A stretch of DNA of 64,000 nt from Lachnospiraceae bacterium AC2012 (GTDB lineage Bacteria; Bacillota; Clostridia; Lachnospirales; Lachnospiraceae), in assembly GCA_000702525.1 (NCBI GenBank), contig JNIN01000001.1:310001-374000 (forward strand), in the 5' to 3' direction. The notes under the pieces are model-generated. The model was not told the origin of the DNA. It did no database searches and saw only the letters and a list, made by a program, of their open reading frames with translations. Both the position numbers and the translations under genes were made by a program. This document shows positions 53,450-63,654 of this stretch, in pieces. The stretch's first letter is position 1. Each line of letters opens with the position of its first letter.

Positions 53450-56400
53450 TTATGCATCAAGTTTTTTCAGTTTTTTATTCGCTGTAGAAAGCATTAATTT
53501 GATTCGATTCAGCTGGTTTACTTCCGAAGCACCCGGATCATAATCGATGGCTACGATGTTCGCAGAAGGATTCTTCGCACGAATCTTCTTGATTACACCC
53601 TTACCAACCACGTGGTTTGGAAGGCAACCGAATGGCTGAATGCAGACGATATTATCTGCGCCCTGACCAATCAATTCCAGCATTTCTCCGGTAAGGAACC
53701 AACCTTCACCGGTCTGGTTACCGATGGATACAATCTCCTCTGCATGCTTTGCAGTGTCATCGATGTAAGCAGGAGCAACGAAATGTTTACTCTTGTCAAA
53801 TTCATCTCTGGCAGCACCTCTTAACCATTCAAAGAACTTGATACCGAGGTTCGCTGTCTTCATAGACTTCTTGGAAGCACCGAGATTTTCGTATTTAAAA
53901 TTCATGTTGTAGAAACTGTAAAGAAGGAAGTCTGTTAAGTCAGGAATGACAGCCTCTGCACCTTCTGCTTCGAGAAGATCCGCAAGGTGGTTGTTGGCAA
54001 CCGGATGGAACTTCACAAGGATTTCTCCGACGATACCAACTCTTGGCTTCTTCATTGTTTCATCGATTGGAATAGCGTCAAAGTCACGGATGATCTGACG
54101 GCACATTTCCTTATATTTCTTATGAGACAGAATCTTGTCCTGTGATACGAAATCGATCACGCGCTGTCTCCAAGTTTCGTGTAAGGCATCTACAGAACCT
54201 GGTGTTAATTCATATGGGCGCATACGGTAAACGCAACGCATGAAGATATCACCGAAAGTTAAAGCGTAGAGGCCACGCTGAATCAGCTTTGGTGAAAGCT
54301 TGAAACCAGGGTTCTTCTCTAAACCGCTAAGGTTGATAGAGATTACCGGAACATCCGGATAGCCGGCCTTTTCTAAAGCACGACGGATGAATCCGATGTA
54401 GTTACTTGCTCGACATCCACCGCCGGTCTGAGAAATCAGGATGGCCGTTTTTGTCATATCATATTTGCCGGATTTTACAGCATCCATTAACTGTCCAACA
54501 ACAATCAGAGATGGGTAGCAAGCGTCGTTGTTAACGTATTTCAGACCCATATCGATGCATTTTCTTGCCGGTACATCAGGAATCTCCAGATGATATCCGG
54601 ATGCATTGAATGCAGGTGCTAACAATTCAAAGTGAATTGGTGACATCTGCGGACAGAGGATGGTGTAATCCTTTCGCATCTCTTTTGTAAAGACAACTCT
54701 TTCGTAGTTTGCAGGACGAATCGTACGGTCGTTTTCTTTATGACGATGTTCCCTTACACGCATGGCAGCGAGGAGAGAACGGATACGGATTCTTGCTGCG
54801 CCGAGGTTGTTAACCTCATCAATCTTAAGGCAGGTATAGATTTTGCCGGAACCAGAGAGGATATCATTTACCTGGTCTGTGGTAACGGCGTCAAGACCAC
54901 AACCGAAAGAATTTAACTGAATAACTTCGAGGTTGTTTACCTTCTTTACATAATTTGCGGCAGCATACATACGAGAGTGGTACATCCACTGATCCATAAC
55001 AATCAGAGGTCTCTCAACATTTCCTAAGTGAGAGATGGAGTCCTCTGTTAAAACAGCCATTCCGTAGGAGTTAATCATATCCGGAATACCGTGATTGATT
55101 TCTGGGTCTACGTGATATGGACGTCCGCAGAGAACGATACCCTTACGTCCTGTTTCTTCTAAGTAACGAAGTGTTTCCTCTCCCTTTCTCTGGATGTCCT
55201 CACGGAAGGTTGCTAATTCTTCCCAGGCACAGTGAGCAGCGGCTCTTACTTCCAGAGATGGAATTTCGGAAAATTCTTCCTTGAATACTTTGATTAACTG
55301 ATCCGTCAGAATCTGTTCGCTACTGAATGCCATAAATGGATTCAGGAAACGAACCTGTCCGGATGTAATTTCATCTACGTTATTCTTGATGTTTTCTGCA
55401 TAAGAAGTAACGATTGGGCAGTTGTAGTGGTTGTTCGCATCTGGGAATTCATTTCTTTCATAAGGTACACAAGGGTAGAATATGAAATCTACATTCTGAT
55501 TGATTAACCATTTTACATGTCCATGTGTTAACTTCGCAGGATAACACTCAGATTCACTCGGGATACTTTCAATACCAAGTTCATAGATTTTACGGGTGGA
55601 CTGTGGAGACAGTACAACGGAGAAACCTAATTTCTTGAAGAAAGTAGCCCAGAATGGGTAATTCTCATAGAGGTTTAAGGCTCTTGGGATACCAACGGTT
55701 CCACGAGGTGCCTCATCCGCCTTGAGCGGCTCATAGGAGAATAACTTCTTGTTTTTATAGTCATAGAGGTTTGGAATGTTTTCGGCGTTCTTTTTCTTTC
55801 CAAGTCCTCTTTCACAACGATTACCGGTGATGAAGTTACGGTTATCGTTGAAATGATTGATAGTCAGGAGACAGTGGTTTGTACAGCCCTGACATCTGGT
55901 AAGTCTTGTTTCGAATGTGAGATTTCGGATTTCCTCAATTGGAAGCATCGAAGTCTCAGGATTCTCTTCATAACGTTCCTTTGCAATCAAAGCAGCACCG
56001 AACGCACCCATGATACCGGCGATATCAGGCCTTACAACGTTGACGCCGGAAATCTTTTCGAAGGAGCGGAGTACGGCATCATTGTAGAAGGTTCCACCCT
56101 GCACAACGACGTTCTTACCAAGCTGGGAAGGATCCGCAAGCTTGATAACCTTGAATAACGCGTTCTTGATGACAGAATAAGCAAGACCGGAGGAGATATC
56201 AGCGACGGTTGCGCCTTCCTTCTGTGCCTGCTTTACTTTGGAATTCATAAATACCGTACATCTTGTACCGAGGTCGATCGGATGCTTTGCAAAGAGTGCT
56301 TCCTTGGCAAAATCCTGCACAGAGTAGTTCAGAGATTTCGCGAAAGTCTCAATGAAAGAGCCGCATCCAGAAGAACAAGCTTCATTCAACTGCACAGAAT

Positions 56401-57712
56401 CAACGGTCTGATCCTTGATTTTGATACACTTCATATCCTGACCACCGATGTCTAGGATGCAGTCAACATCCGGGTTGAAGAATGCAGCAGCATAGTAATG
56501 TGCTACGGTTTCTACTTCACCCTCGTCCAGCTTTAAGGCAGATTTCAAAAGTGCCTCTCCATATCCGGTAGAGCAGGAGTGAACAATATGTGTGTCTTCT
56601 GGCATAATCTTATAGATTTCATCCAATGCCTTCATAGAAGTGGTTAGAGGACTACCATTGTTGCTGCTATAGAAAGAATAGAGGAGTGAGCCGTCTTCGC
56701 CCACAACAGCAAGTTTCGTAGTGGTAGAACCTGCGTCGATACCAAGGTAGGCATTGCCATGATAATTGGCCAAATCTCCCGTCTTCACATGGTTATTGCT
56801 ATGGCGCTCTAAGAATTCGTCGTAGGCAGCCTGATCCTCGAAAAGAGGTTCCATACGTGCTACTTCGAATTCCATATGAATCTCATGAGATAAGCTCTCT
56901 AAGATTTCGGAGAGATCCATCTGTGTTTCTTCTTTATAGTTTAGTGCAGAACCAATCGCTGCAAAGAGGTGCGAATTCTCTGGAATAATCGTGTGTTCCT
57001 CGTCCAATTTCAAAGTACGAATGAATGTCTCACGAAGCTGATCCAGGAAATGTAAAGGCCCACCAAGAAATGCTACATGTCCGCGGATAGGCTTACCCTG
57101 CGCAAGTCCGGAGATGGTCTGGTTAACAACCGCCTGGAAAATAGATGCGGATAAGTCTTCCTTTGTTGCACCTTCATTAATTAATGGCTGAATATCCGTT
57201 TTCGCAAATACACCACAACGTGCAGCGATAGGATAAATCGCCTGATAATCTCTAGCGTATGTATTTAAACCACTAGCATCTGTCTGAATCAGAGAAGCCA
57301 TCTGATCGATGAATGAACCGGTACCGCCGGCACAGATACCATTCATACGCTGTTCGATATTTCCATTTTCAAAATAGATAATCTTTGCATCTTCACCACC
57401 GAGCTCGATTGCTACATCGGTTTGTGGTGCGTAGTGAGTGAGCGCTGTTGCAACAGCTACAACTTCCTGATTGAATGGAATGCCAAGATGCTTCGCAAGT
57501 GTCAATCCACCGGAACCTGTAATCATAGGAGCTACCTTGATGTCACCAGTAATGTCATATGCCTTTTCGATCAAATCACGTAATGTTTCACGAATATTGG
57601 CGAAGTGTCGTTCATAATCTGAAAACAGGAGCTGATCATTTTCATCCATAACAGCAATTTTGACTGTTGTAGATCCGATATCAATTCCTAATTTATTCAC
57701 GCCTTTCTTCAT
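53450..57712 (-). CDS. Acyl-CoA dehydratase activase-related iron-sulfur protein
   Basis: 1420 residues from ATG 57712, after AAAGGAGTTTATATA. Two BadF/BcrA-type ATPase modules come in tandem: [13 protein letters not shown] at 9-21 with C-A-G-G-T-G-S-F from Cys127, and [14 protein letters not shown] near 324 with C-S-S-G-C-G-S-F from Cys446. A Cys-rich stretch (RCQGCTNHC, then NRCERG) at about 630-660 precedes a DUF2229 domain (about 675-890), and a HgdB-like part continues to the end. Activases use ATP to push one electron into 2-hydroxyacyl-CoA dehydratases. Here activator and acceptor-like parts are one chain. The substrate is unknown and no CoA-transferase adjoins. Confidence 0.85.
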   Translation of the reverse strand: MKKGVNKLGIDIGSTTVKIAVMDENDQLLFSDYERHFANIRETLRDLIEKAYDITGDIKVAPMITGSGGLTLAKHLGIPFNQEVVAVATALTHYAPQTDVAIELGGEDAKIIYFENGNIEQRMNGICAGGTGSFIDQMASLIQTDASGLNTYARDYQAIYPIAARCGVFAKTDIQPLINEGATKEDLSASIFQAVVNQTISGLAQGKPIRGHVAFLGGPLHFLDQLRETFIRTLKLDEEHTIIPENSHLFAAIGSALNYKEETQMDLSEILESLSHEIHMEFEVARMEPLFEDQAAYDEFLERHSNNHVKTGDLANYHGNAYLGIDAGSTTTKLAVVGEDGSLLYSFYSSNNGSPLTTSMKALDEIYKIMPEDTHIVHSCSTGYGEALLKSALKLDEGEVETVAHYYAAAFFNPDVDCILDIGGQDMKCIKIKDQTVDSVQLNEACSSGCGSFIETFAKSLNYSVQDFAKEALFAKHPIDLGTRCTVFMNSKVKQAQKEGATVADISSGLAYSVIKNALFKVIKLADPSQLGKNVVVQGGTFYNDAVLRSFEKISGVNVVRPDIAGIMGAFGAALIAKERYEENPETSMLPIEEIRNLTFETRLTRCQGCTNHCLLTINHFNDNRNFITGNRCERGLGKKKNAENIPNLYDYKNKKLFSYEPLKADEAPRGTVGIPRALNLYENYPFWATFFKKLGFSVVLSPQSTRKIYELGIESIPSESECYPAKLTHGHVKWLINQNVDFIFYPCVPYERNEFPDANNHYNCPIVTSYAENIKNNVDEITSGQVRFLNPFMAFSSEQILTDQLIKVFKEEFSEIPSLEVRAAAHCAWEELATFREDIQRKGEETLRYLEETGRKGIVLCGRPYHVDPEINHGIPDMINSYGMAVLTEDSISHLGNVERPLIVMDQWMYHSRMYAAANYVKKVNNLEVIQLNSFGCGLDAVTTDQVNDILSGSGKIYTCLKIDEVNNLGAARIRIRSLLAAMRVREHRHKENDRTIRPANYERVVFTKEMRKDYTILCPQMSPIHFELLAPAFNASGYHLEIPDVPARKCIDMGLKYVNNDACYPSLIVVGQLMDAVKSGKYDMTKTAILISQTGGGCRASNYIGFIRRALEKAGYPDVPVISINLSGLEKNPGFKLSPKLIQRGLYALTFGDIFMRCVYRMRPYELTPGSVDALHETWRQRVIDFVSQDKILSHKKYKEMCRQIIRDFDAIPIDETMKKPRVGIVGEILVKFHPVANNHLADLLEAEGAEAVIPDLTDFLLYSFYNMNFKYENLGASKKSMKTANLGIKFFEWLRGAARDEFDKSKHFVAPAYIDDTAKHAEEIVSIGNQTGEGWFLTGEMLELIGQGADNIVCIQPFGCLPNHVVGKGVIKKIRAKNPSANIVAIDYDPGASEVNQLNRIKLMLSTANKKLKKLDA

Positions 57713-57737
57713 TATATAAACTCCTTTAAAACTCATC

Positions 57738-57754
57738 TTCAGCGGAATGCTGAA
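57738..57754 (-). other. Small hairpin in the activase-related gene leader
   Basis: TTCAGC-N5-GCTGAA, six pairs, between promoter and ribosome binding site. Possibly transcript-protecting; no more can be said. Confidence 0.35.
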
Positions 57755-57792
57755 TAAAATACTTAATACTTAATTTAAACAAAGCCTTACGT

Positions 57793-57821
57793 ATTATAAG
57801 TCATTAAACATCAAAACACAA
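57793..57821 (-). promoter_or_regulatory. Promoter of the activase-related gene
   Basis: Minus strand: TTGTGT, 17 bases, perfect TATAAT, about 80 bases before the start codon. Confidence 0.6.
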
Positions 57822-57873
57822 ATCCTAGTATGGAAATTAATTATATTTTCACAAATATAGGGTAGTGATTTCG

Positions 57874-57902
57874 TTGACAAAAGAAGGGGTTGAAAATATA
57901 AT
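57874..57902 (+). promoter_or_regulatory. Perfect consensus promoter of the rhomboid-like/glnS unit
   Basis: TTGACA, 17 bases, TATAAT with no mismatch. It suggests strong, housekeeping transcription of the genes that follow. Confidence 0.8.
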
Positions 57903-57970
57903 TATCTTTGATATTCTGTCGGCTGAATTAGGTAACGAAACTACTGTGCGACAAGACAGGAGAGGAATAT

Positions 57971-58846
57971 ATGTTGAATAAACTAGAGAGAAAAATTGGC
58001 AAATATGCAATTCCAAATCTGATTGTCTATCTGCTGGGCGGATATGTCATCGGATATTTATTGTATTTTGGTTCTTTGTATACAAATCTGAACTTCATCA
58101 GTTTTATGACTTTGGAACCATATGAAATCATTCATAATTTTCAATTTTGGAGAATTCTTACTTGGGCAATGATACCTCCACAGACGAGTCTGTTATTTGC
58201 TTTGATTATGATGGTTTTTTATTATCAATTGGGTACCGTTTTAGAGCATACCATCGGAACTTTCCGGTTTAATGTATTTATCTTTGGCGGTATGTTCTTT
58301 ACTGTTCTTGGTGCATTTGCTTTGTATGGCCTTGTATCTGCGGGGATCATTACAACAGCATTCGGCCCACAGCTGATTGGAGGCGCCTTTAGCACCAGCT
58401 ATATCAATATGTCCATATTTTTGGCATTTGCGATGTGTTATCCAAATGATCAGGTGATGCTTTATTTCCTGATTCCGATCAAGATGAAATGGTTGGCAAT
58501 TGTCTATGTAGTGATGACATTGCTGAATTTTGTCAGTGGTAGTTGGGCAGCGCGTATTGCAATTGTAAGTTCACTTTTAAATGTTATAATTTTCTTTGTT
58601 TCTACACGTAATTTGAATCGTATTAATCCAAAAGAGGTTCATCGAAGAAATGCGTTTAAGAGAGCCAGCACACCAGAATGGGAAAGACCAAATCGTTCTG
58701 GACAGCCGGTGGCAAGACATAAGTGCGCGATTTGCGGTAGAACAGAGCTTACGAACCCAGAATTGGAATTTCGTTTTTGTAGCAAATGTAATGGTAATTA
58801 CGAATATTGCCAGGACCATTTGTTTACACATCAGCATGTGAAATAA
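57971..58846 (+). CDS. Rhomboid-like membrane protein with C-terminal zinc ribbon
   Basis: 291 residues. Six hydrophobic segments between about 15 and 215 have rhomboid/Derlin character (FWRILTWAMIPPQTSLLFAL, then YYQLGTVLEHTIGTFRFNVF). The catalytic G-x-S-G of rhomboid proteases is absent; GGAFSTSYIN stands in its place, so this is probably an inactive relative. The tail, about 250-291, carries CAICG, FCSKC and CQDH, a zinc-binding domain in the cytoplasm. Function unknown. GACAGGAGAGGAATAT precedes ATG. It is read with glnS, 26 bases downstream, from the consensus promoter. Confidence 0.75.
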   Translation: MLNKLERKIGKYAIPNLIVYLLGGYVIGYLLYFGSLYTNLNFISFMTLEPYEIIHNFQFWRILTWAMIPPQTSLLFALIMMVFYYQLGTVLEHTIGTFRFNVFIFGGMFFTVLGAFALYGLVSAGIITTAFGPQLIGGAFSTSYINMSIFLAFAMCYPNDQVMLYFLIPIKMKWLAIVYVVMTLLNFVSGSWAARIAIVSSLLNVIIFFVSTRNLNRINPKEVHRRNAFKRASTPEWERPNRSGQPVARHKCAICGRTELTNPELEFRFCSKCNGNYEYCQDHLFTHQHVK

Positions 58847-58872
58847 TTATTATACTTGGAGGAATATAAACT

Positions 58873-60558
58873 ATGGAAATGGAAAACGAAGTAGTTTCCA
58901 GAAACTTTATTGAACAGGAAATCGACAAAGATCTCGAAGAGGGAGTTTACGATCATGTAGTGACTAGATTTCCACCAGAACCAAATGGTTATTTACATAT
59001 TGGACATGCAAAGTCCATCATTTTAAATTATGGATTATCACAGCAGTATCATGGTGAATTCCATATGCGTTTTGATGATACAAACCCTACAAAAGAAAAG
59101 GTGGAATTCGTTGATTCCATCAAGAAGGATATCGCTTGGTTAGGTGCAGATTGGAAGGATCATCTGTATTTTGCTTCGGATTATTTTGATCAGATGTACG
59201 AAGCAGCGGTTAAGCTGATTAAGAAGGGTAAAGCATATTGTTCTGATTTATCTCCAGAACAGATGCGTGAATATAGAGGAACACTTACAGAACCAGGTAA
59301 GGAAGATCCAAATAAGGGTCGTTCTGTAGAAGAAAATCTTCAGATCTTTGAAGATATGAAGAATGGTAAATATCAGGATGGAGAAATGGTTCTTCGTGCA
59401 AATATTGATATGGCTAGCCCTAATATCAATATGAGAGATCCGATTATCTATCGTGTTGCGCATATGCATCATCATAGAACAGGTGATAAGTGGTGCATCT
59501 ACCCAATGTACGATTTCGCACATCCAATTGAAGATGCCATTGAAGGTATTACACATTCCATCTGTACCTTGGAATTCGAGGATCATAGACCTCTGTACGA
59601 CTGGGTTGTTCGTGAATTAGAATATCCACAGCCACCAAGACAGATTGAGTTTGCAAAATTATATTTAACTGGTGTTGTAACTGGTAAGCGTTACATCAAA
59701 AAGTTAGTGGAAGATGGTATTGTAGATGGATGGGATGATCCACGTCTGGTATCGATTTCTGCACTCCGTCGTCGTGGATTTACACCAGAGTCTATCCGTA
59801 AGTTCGTAGAACTTTGCGGCGTTTCCAAGGCGAATAGTTCGGTTGATTATGCTATGCTGGAATACTGCATTCGTGAGGACTTAAAGGTTACTCGTCCTCG
59901 TGCTATGGCAGTATTACATCCATTAAAGCTTGTGATTGATAATTATCCTGAAGATCAGACAGAAGAGTTGGATGTTCAGAATAACCTTGAGAATGAAGCA
60001 CTTGGTTCAAGAAAAGTACCATTCTCTAAGGAATTATGGATTGAACGCGAGGACTTTATGGAAGAACCTCCAAGAAAATATTTCCGTCTTTTCCCTGGCA
60101 ATGAAGTAAGACTTATGAATGCTTATTTCGTCACATGTACAGGATTTGAAAAGGATGAAGATGGTAATATTACAGAAGTTCATTGTACTTATGATCCGGA
60201 AACACGTGGTGGTAATGCACCGGATGGACGTAAGGTAAAGGGTACGATTCACTGGGTATCTGCCAAGGATGCATTAAAAGTTACAGCTCGTCTCTATGAA
60301 AATATTGCATTAGAAGACGAAGAGGGTAATATTTATAATAAAGAAGATGGTAGTCTGAATGTAAATCCAAATTCTTTGGAAACGATTGAGGACTGCTATG
60401 TAGAACCATCCCTTAAGGATGCAAAGGCTTTTGATAGCTTCCAGTTCGTTAGAAATGGTTTCTTTACTGTAGATTACAAGGATTCCAAGGAAGGGGAACC
60501 AGTATTTAACCGTATTGTTTCCTTGAAGAGTTCTTATAAATTGCCAAAGAATAATTAA
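58873..60558 (+). CDS. glnS: Glutaminyl-tRNA synthetase
   Basis: 561 residues. The class I signature H-I-G-H is at 42-45 in [15 protein letters not shown], and FDDTNP near 68 with [10 protein letters not shown] near 213 is typical of GlnRS. The second signature, normally V-M-S-K-R, reads V-T-G-K-R (269-273), keeping the Lys. The beta-barrel anticodon domain follows from about 340. It charges tRNA-Gln directly, so this organism need not rely on GatCAB for Gln. ACTTGGAGGAATATAAACT precedes ATG. GlnRS in Firmicutes is thought to come from horizontal transfer. Confidence 0.97.
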   Translation: MEMENEVVSRNFIEQEIDKDLEEGVYDHVVTRFPPEPNGYLHIGHAKSIILNYGLSQQYHGEFHMRFDDTNPTKEKVEFVDSIKKDIAWLGADWKDHLYFASDYFDQMYEAAVKLIKKGKAYCSDLSPEQMREYRGTLTEPGKEDPNKGRSVEENLQIFEDMKNGKYQDGEMVLRANIDMASPNINMRDPIIYRVAHMHHHRTGDKWCIYPMYDFAHPIEDAIEGITHSICTLEFEDHRPLYDWVVRELEYPQPPRQIEFAKLYLTGVVTGKRYIKKLVEDGIVDGWDDPRLVSISALRRRGFTPESIRKFVELCGVSKANSSVDYAMLEYCIREDLKVTRPRAMAVLHPLKLVIDNYPEDQTEELDVQNNLENEALGSRKVPFSKELWIEREDFMEEPPRKYFRLFPGNEVRLMNAYFVTCTGFEKDEDGNITEVHCTYDPETRGGNAPDGRKVKGTIHWVSAKDALKVTARLYENIALEDEEGNIYNKEDGSLNVNPNSLETIEDCYVEPSLKDAKAFDSFQFVRNGFFTVDYKDSKEGEPVFNRIVSLKSSYKLPKNN

Positions 60559-60597
60559 TATTGAGAAGTAACGGGTTGGGGTAAGAAGGAGTTATTT

Positions 60598-61497
60598 ATG
60601 AATTTATTTTCAGGTCTTGAGAAATTCGGATTTTCCGGAGATGAAGAATTCGATATCTTTAAAGATGATAAGAAGAAAAAGAAAAAAGTAGAAGAGCCAA
60701 AGAAGAAGGTCGTAAAACCTCTCGAAGAGAAGGATCTTGTACTTAAGAAAACTGTGAAATGCCCAATCTGTGATCAAAGTTTCGTGACATTAGCGGCAAA
60801 GACGGCAAAGCTTAAGAGATTAGAGCCGGATTTTGATCTTCGTCCTAATTTTGAAGTGATTGATACGGTGAAATACGATGTTACAGCATGTCCTCATTGC
60901 GGATATGCTGCGATGAATCGTTATTTCGATCATATCTCTACGGTACATGCGAAGTTGATTCGTCAGGAGGTTTGCAGTAAATTCCGTCCAACAAGAGTGG
61001 AGGATACGGATACGTATTCTTATGATCAGGCAATCGATCGTTTTAAGCTCTCACTTATTTCTACGATGGCGAAGAGAGCGAAGATGAGTGAAAAGGCATA
61101 TAACTGCCTGAAAATTGCATGGTTGGATCGTGCAAAGCTTAAGACGATGCCAAATAAAGCGGAATCTGAGAAGATGGAATATGAAGCTGTACAGAAAGAG
61201 TATGAAGGCTTCTATAAGCAGGCTTATGAAGGATTCTTAAAAGCTTCTTCTACAGAGACTCCACCATTCTGCGGGATGGATACCAGTACGCTTGATTTTA
61301 TGCTTGCCAATATGTCTATGCATTATAAGAGATATGATATTGCATCAAAGCTCGTTGCAAGACTTCTCGGTTCCAGTGGCGTTTCTTCTCGTGTGAAGGA
61401 TAAATGCTTAGAACTGAAGAAACAAATTGTTGTGGAAGCGAAGAAGCAGCAACTTGCAAAACAGCAGGCTGCAGAAAATGCAGAGAAAGAACAATAG
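60598..61497 (+). CDS. DUF2225 family protein
   Basis: 299 residues. A Lys-rich segment (about 22-55) precedes the DUF2225 domain, with C-P-I-C near 60 and C-P-H-C-G-Y-A near 100, which form a zinc site. A helical, TPR-like part continues (AYNCLKIAWLDRAKLKTMP near 165, MSMHYKRYDIASKLVARLLG near 240). The last 20 residues are Lys/Gln/Ala-rich. The family is common in Clostridia, with unknown function. AAGAAGGAGTTATTT gives a strong start. It lies 39 bases after glnS and may be the last gene of that unit. Confidence 0.87.
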   Translation: MNLFSGLEKFGFSGDEEFDIFKDDKKKKKKVEEPKKKVVKPLEEKDLVLKKTVKCPICDQSFVTLAAKTAKLKRLEPDFDLRPNFEVIDTVKYDVTACPHCGYAAMNRYFDHISTVHAKLIRQEVCSKFRPTRVEDTDTYSYDQAIDRFKLSLISTMAKRAKMSEKAYNCLKIAWLDRAKLKTMPNKAESEKMEYEAVQKEYEGFYKQAYEGFLKASSTETPPFCGMDTSTLDFMLANMSMHYKRYDIASKLVARLLGSSGVSSRVKDKCLELKKQIVVEAKKQQLAKQQAAENAEKEQ

Positions 61498-61513
61498 AAT
61501 AATGAAAATAGTA

Positions 61514-61556
61514 AGAGAACAGAAGTTGGATTGTCCGATTTCTGTTCTCTTTATTT
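61514..61556 (+). terminator. Intrinsic terminator after the DUF2225 gene
   Basis: AGAGAACAGAA and TTCTGTTCTCT form a perfect 11-bp stem, followed by TTATTT. Confidence 0.82.
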
Positions 61557-61615
61557 GATATTTTTTATATAATGAAAGGTAGTAGGCTTTTCTGACCGTT
61601 GAAAGGGGAAGGACA

Positions 61616-63010
61616 ATGAAAAAAGTTGGGATTGTAATTTGTAATTATAATAAAGCGGATATGGTGAAGAATTGCATCCAGGCGGTTCTTGAGAATCGTT
61701 TCCGGGATTATGATGTCTTTGTTGTCGATAATGCATCGACAGATGCGTCCGTTTCCGTGATAGAGAAAACCTATCTGGATACCCATAGTGAGTCTTATGA
61801 TGAACGTGTGCATTTGATCGTCAATAAGGAGAACCTGGGCGGCTCTGGTGGCTTTAATGTTGGCCTTAGACGCTTGCTGCAAGGGGAATATGCTTATTTC
61901 ATGTGCATTGATAATGATGCTTATCTGGATGAAAACGCAATCGGTGCACTTTATGACCATTTGGAACAAAATCCGGGCACGGGAATTGCTGCGTCACGGA
62001 TTTATCACCTGGAAAATCCTGATGTTGTCCAGAATTACGGTCAGAAAATTAACTTCGAAGGGTTTTATACGGAAGTGGAATATCTCGGTGCATTCGAAGG
62101 CGAGGATATGCCGGAGGTGAATTATTCGGATGGGGTTCCTGCCTGTTCTCTTATGATTCGTAGAGAAGTGGTAGAGCAAATAGGAATTCTTCCGGAGGAG
62201 AATTTCCTATATTGGGATGACACGGAGTGGTGTTATCGATGTAAATTGGCAGGTTATCAAGTGGCATCGGTAGGGGCATCGCAAGCACTGCATTCCATGG
62301 GCGCGAGAAAAGAGGATGTATCAACCTTTCCGACATATTATGCATGGAGAAATTGGATTCGTTTCTTTATCAAATTCACGCCGGAAGAGAAGTGGTTTGA
62401 TATGGTTGAGACCTTTTTACAATCGCTGTTTCAGGCGCAGTATGAGGGGCTTTTGACGGGACAGCTGGAGAAGGCAGATACGATTATGGCTGCCTATGAT
62501 GATGCGATTCATGGAATTACGGGGAAGGCAGGGAATGGAAGGATTTTCTCTATTTCTTCCAATTATGATACGTATCGTGCGTTCTTAGAAGAGAATAAAG
62601 TTGTATTTTTAAATGATACAGATATGCCACTCTTGTCTGAGAAGATTCAGAATATGCCGGAAAAGATAGGGTGTCATTCCCCGAAATTTATTCTGTTAGA
62701 TGAAGTGGATGATCCAGAAGAAGTTTTGAATAAGGAATTGGAATTCCGAGAGACGGAGCAGTCTGTGATTTTGAATCTATGCTATTCCGTTTTTAGTGAG
62801 AATGTCGGAAATGTTGTGAAAGATATGAAATATCCAAAGCAGCAATATTTCCTGGATGAGAATGACTGCCTGGTTCGCGCAGACCGCATTCTTGCGATGC
62901 AAAGAGATTATAAGACAGCAGGAGAAGTCTTCGTGTTCAGTCAGATGCCATTGTTTTTAAGACAGATTCGTGAGGTGAGAAATCAAGACGCCTCTCTTTC
63001 CAAAGAGTGA
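61616..63010 (+). CDS. Family 2 glycosyltransferase
   Basis: 464 residues. The GT-A fold opens GIVICNYNKADMVKNCIQAV; NKENLGGSGGFNVGL near 72 binds the nucleotide sugar, and C-I-D-N-D-A (about 98-103) is the D-x-D metal site. W-D-D-T-E-W near 203 is the likely catalytic region. This pattern fits rhamnosyl- or galactofuranosyltransferases that build surface glycans. Residues after about 300 form an extra domain without a recognised motif. No membrane helix. GAAAGGGGAAGGACA precedes ATG. It is not inside a visible polysaccharide gene cluster. Confidence 0.88.
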   Translation: MKKVGIVICNYNKADMVKNCIQAVLENRFRDYDVFVVDNASTDASVSVIEKTYLDTHSESYDERVHLIVNKENLGGSGGFNVGLRRLLQGEYAYFMCIDNDAYLDENAIGALYDHLEQNPGTGIAASRIYHLENPDVVQNYGQKINFEGFYTEVEYLGAFEGEDMPEVNYSDGVPACSLMIRREVVEQIGILPEENFLYWDDTEWCYRCKLAGYQVASVGASQALHSMGARKEDVSTFPTYYAWRNWIRFFIKFTPEEKWFDMVETFLQSLFQAQYEGLLTGQLEKADTIMAAYDDAIHGITGKAGNGRIFSISSNYDTYRAFLEENKVVFLNDTDMPLLSEKIQNMPEKIGCHSPKFILLDEVDDPEEVLNKELEFRETEQSVILNLCYSVFSENVGNVVKDMKYPKQQYFLDENDCLVRADRILAMQRDYKTAGEVFVFSQMPLFLRQIREVRNQDASLSKE

Positions 63011-63025
63011 TTTCTGTGATATAAT
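62997..63025 (+). promoter_or_regulatory. Promoter of queT
   Basis: TTTCCA, 17 bases, TGA-TATAAT (extended -10), overlapping the end of the glycosyltransferase gene. It predicts a start near 63032, just before the riboswitch. Confidence 0.6.
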
Positions 63026-63058
63026 CTTCGTCTGTTAGGGCAAAATGCCCAGGTAGTC

Positions 63059-63098
63059 CGTGTGTTCGTAACCATCCACACGTAAAATAAAACTAAGG
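63059..63098 (+). promoter_or_regulatory. preQ1-I riboswitch, translational type
   Basis: Stem P1 is CGTGTG (63059-63064) with CACACG (63077-63082). The loop TTCGTAACCATC includes the GTAACC feature, and an A-rich tail ends AAAACTAAGG, as in preQ1-I aptamers. The tail's GG can pair with loop CC to form the pseudoknot. AAGGAG in that tail is also the ribosome binding site of queT, 8 bases before ATG, so ligand binding would block translation. A GGGC-AAAAT-GCCC hairpin precedes it. Confidence 0.85.
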
Positions 63099-63108
63099 AG
63101 TAAATTAA

Positions 63109-63615
63109 ATGTTAAAGTTAAAGGGAATGAATAAGGCGTTATTCATTACACAGGCTGCTATGATTGCAGCAATCTATGTTGTTTTAACAGTATTTATTAA
63201 TGCGTTTGATTTAGCTAGTGGAGCGATTCAGGTGCGAATTTCAGAAGCTTTATGTGTGCTTCCGGTATTTACACCAGCAGCAGTTCCGGGATTATTTGTC
63301 GGATGTATTATCAGTAATACTGTAACGGGTGCCATGGCTCCAGATATTGTATTTGGTAGTATGGCAACTTTAATCGGTGCAATGGGAACTTATATTTTAC
63401 GTAAATCAAAGTTCGTATTTACATTGCCACCAGTAATTGCAAATGCAATTATTGTACCAATTATTTTAAAATTCGCTTATCACATGGGAGATGCTTATTG
63501 GTATCTCGTAGTAACGGTTGGTGCCGGTGAAATTTTATCTATTTGCGTACTTGGATTTATCCTGAAGAAAGCTATATGGGGATATCGTAAGCAGATTTTC
63601 CGTGTAGAAGAATAA
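63109..63615 (+). CDS. queT: QueT-family queuosine precursor transporter
   Basis: 168 residues with about five membrane helices. The pattern VRISEALCVLPVFTPAAVPGLFVGCIISN and the later LPPVIANAIIVPIIL match the QueT (COG4708) family, an S component thought to bring a queuosine precursor such as preQ1 into the cell with a shared ECF energy module. The preQ1-I aptamer directly upstream supports this strongly. No ECF ATPase is encoded here. It is followed by argS after 39 bases; I saw no terminator between them. Confidence 0.94.
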   Translation: MLKLKGMNKALFITQAAMIAAIYVVLTVFINAFDLASGAIQVRISEALCVLPVFTPAAVPGLFVGCIISNTVTGAMAPDIVFGSMATLIGAMGTYILRKSKFVFTLPPVIANAIIVPIILKFAYHMGDAYWYLVVTVGAGEILSICVLGFILKKAIWGYRKQIFRVEE

Positions 63616-63654
63616 TCAGGAATTGCTGAAATAACAATGTAACGAGGAGTCAAA

